Part shown: positions 23,494-23,503 of the stretch, piece after piece | How positions within the stretch are numbered: the first letter of the stretch is position 1 | How the letters are laid out: every line of letters begins with the position of its first letter | Assembly (NCBI GenBank): GCA_038226175.1 | Contig: JBBRQP010000048.1 | Span: 1 to 23,503 of the forward strand | Length of the DNA: 23,503 nucleotides | Reading direction: 5' to 3' | Origin: JBBRQP01 sp038226175 | Lineage (GTDB): Bacteria; Cyanobacteriota; Cyanobacteriia; Gloeobacterales; Anthocerotibacteraceae | Notes under the pieces: generated by a model | Databases searched by the model: none | What the model was told of the DNA's origin: nothing | The model's input: only the letters and a program-made list of their open reading frames with translations | Translations under genes and position numbers: made by a program

Positions 23494-23503
23494 TCAAAGT
23501 ACG

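Larger units (their letters stand above)
22975..23503. other. Gap upstream of cysC without an intact gene
   Basis: 529 bases. The cysC leader and NtcA-like promoter occupy the first ~140 bases; a possible frameshifted remnant lies at 23196-23493. I see no tRNA-like clover-leaf and no other gene. Confidence 0.6.

Noticed and set aside
1..23503. HIP1 (GCGATCGC) abundance as a cyanobacterial marker
   Set aside because: I saw partial matches such as GCGATCG but no full copy by eye; absence is not evidence against a cyanobacterium, since several lineages lack it.
1..23503. CRISPR arrays, tRNA/rRNA genes, prophage or classical defence genes
   Set aside because: None seen on either strand; intergenic gaps are mostly under 200 bases and hold no regular spaced repeats or clover-leaf patterns.

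Overview
This window looks like chromosomal DNA from a cyanobacterium. The indicators are a DUF3288-type small protein, an HpsJ-like membrane protein, a ferredoxin-type FrhB/BciB/HCAR-family reductase of chlorophyll metabolism, the cyanobacterial-style long N-terminus of HflX, a cyanobacterial-type Upp, sulfiredoxin, and a GTA-N8-TAC (NtcA-type) site in front of cysC. A secreted protein with GloVer repeats, a family well known from Gloeobacter, hints at an early-branching lineage, but that is only an inference. Nearly all genes are core metabolism or translation. Clearly accessory DNA is confined to the first ~750 bases, the region around valS, and the last ~500 bases.

Layout. 1-750: the 3' end of an IS630-type transposase abuts a headless gene remnant, which overlaps a small DUF7660-like gene. 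806-6474 (minus strand): GH133 glycogen debranching enzyme, the GTPase HflX, a dicarboxylate/amino-acid:cation symporter and an unrecognised 145-residue protein. 6570-10601: sppA (plus), srx (minus), then the tight plus-strand group serS-rnhB-hpsJ-like. 10598-12417 (minus): an FrhB-family reductase whose stop codon overlaps the start of upp. 12520-15890 (plus): the DUF3288 gene and valS. valS is flanked by two diverged copies of a structured repeat. 16008-20718 (minus): a membrane protein with a PH-like tail, then purK-purE, then the secreted GloVer/TIG protein. 20921-22974 (minus): a CPBP (Abi) membrane protease, and cysC with a terminator and an NtcA-like promoter. 22975-23503: no intact gene, but a possible frameshifted remnant.

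How the genes relate. purK and purE catalyse consecutive parts of the AIR carboxylation step and are clearly one operon. serS-rnhB-hpsJ-like are spaced by 5 and 12 bases and are probably co-transcribed. The reductase-upp pair is translationally coupled. The remaining genes are independent housekeeping units: glycogen breakdown, ribosome rescue, peroxiredoxin repair, sulfate activation, signal-peptide and membrane proteolysis.

I found no CRISPR array, tRNA, rRNA, prophage or obvious defence system, and no feature that by itself is a new biological system. The best leads are the structured repeat pair around valS with compensatory base changes, the apparent ATC start of hflX, the seven-repeat Cys-paired GloVer protein, the NtcA-like promoter of cysC, and the altered GRG motif of RNase HII.
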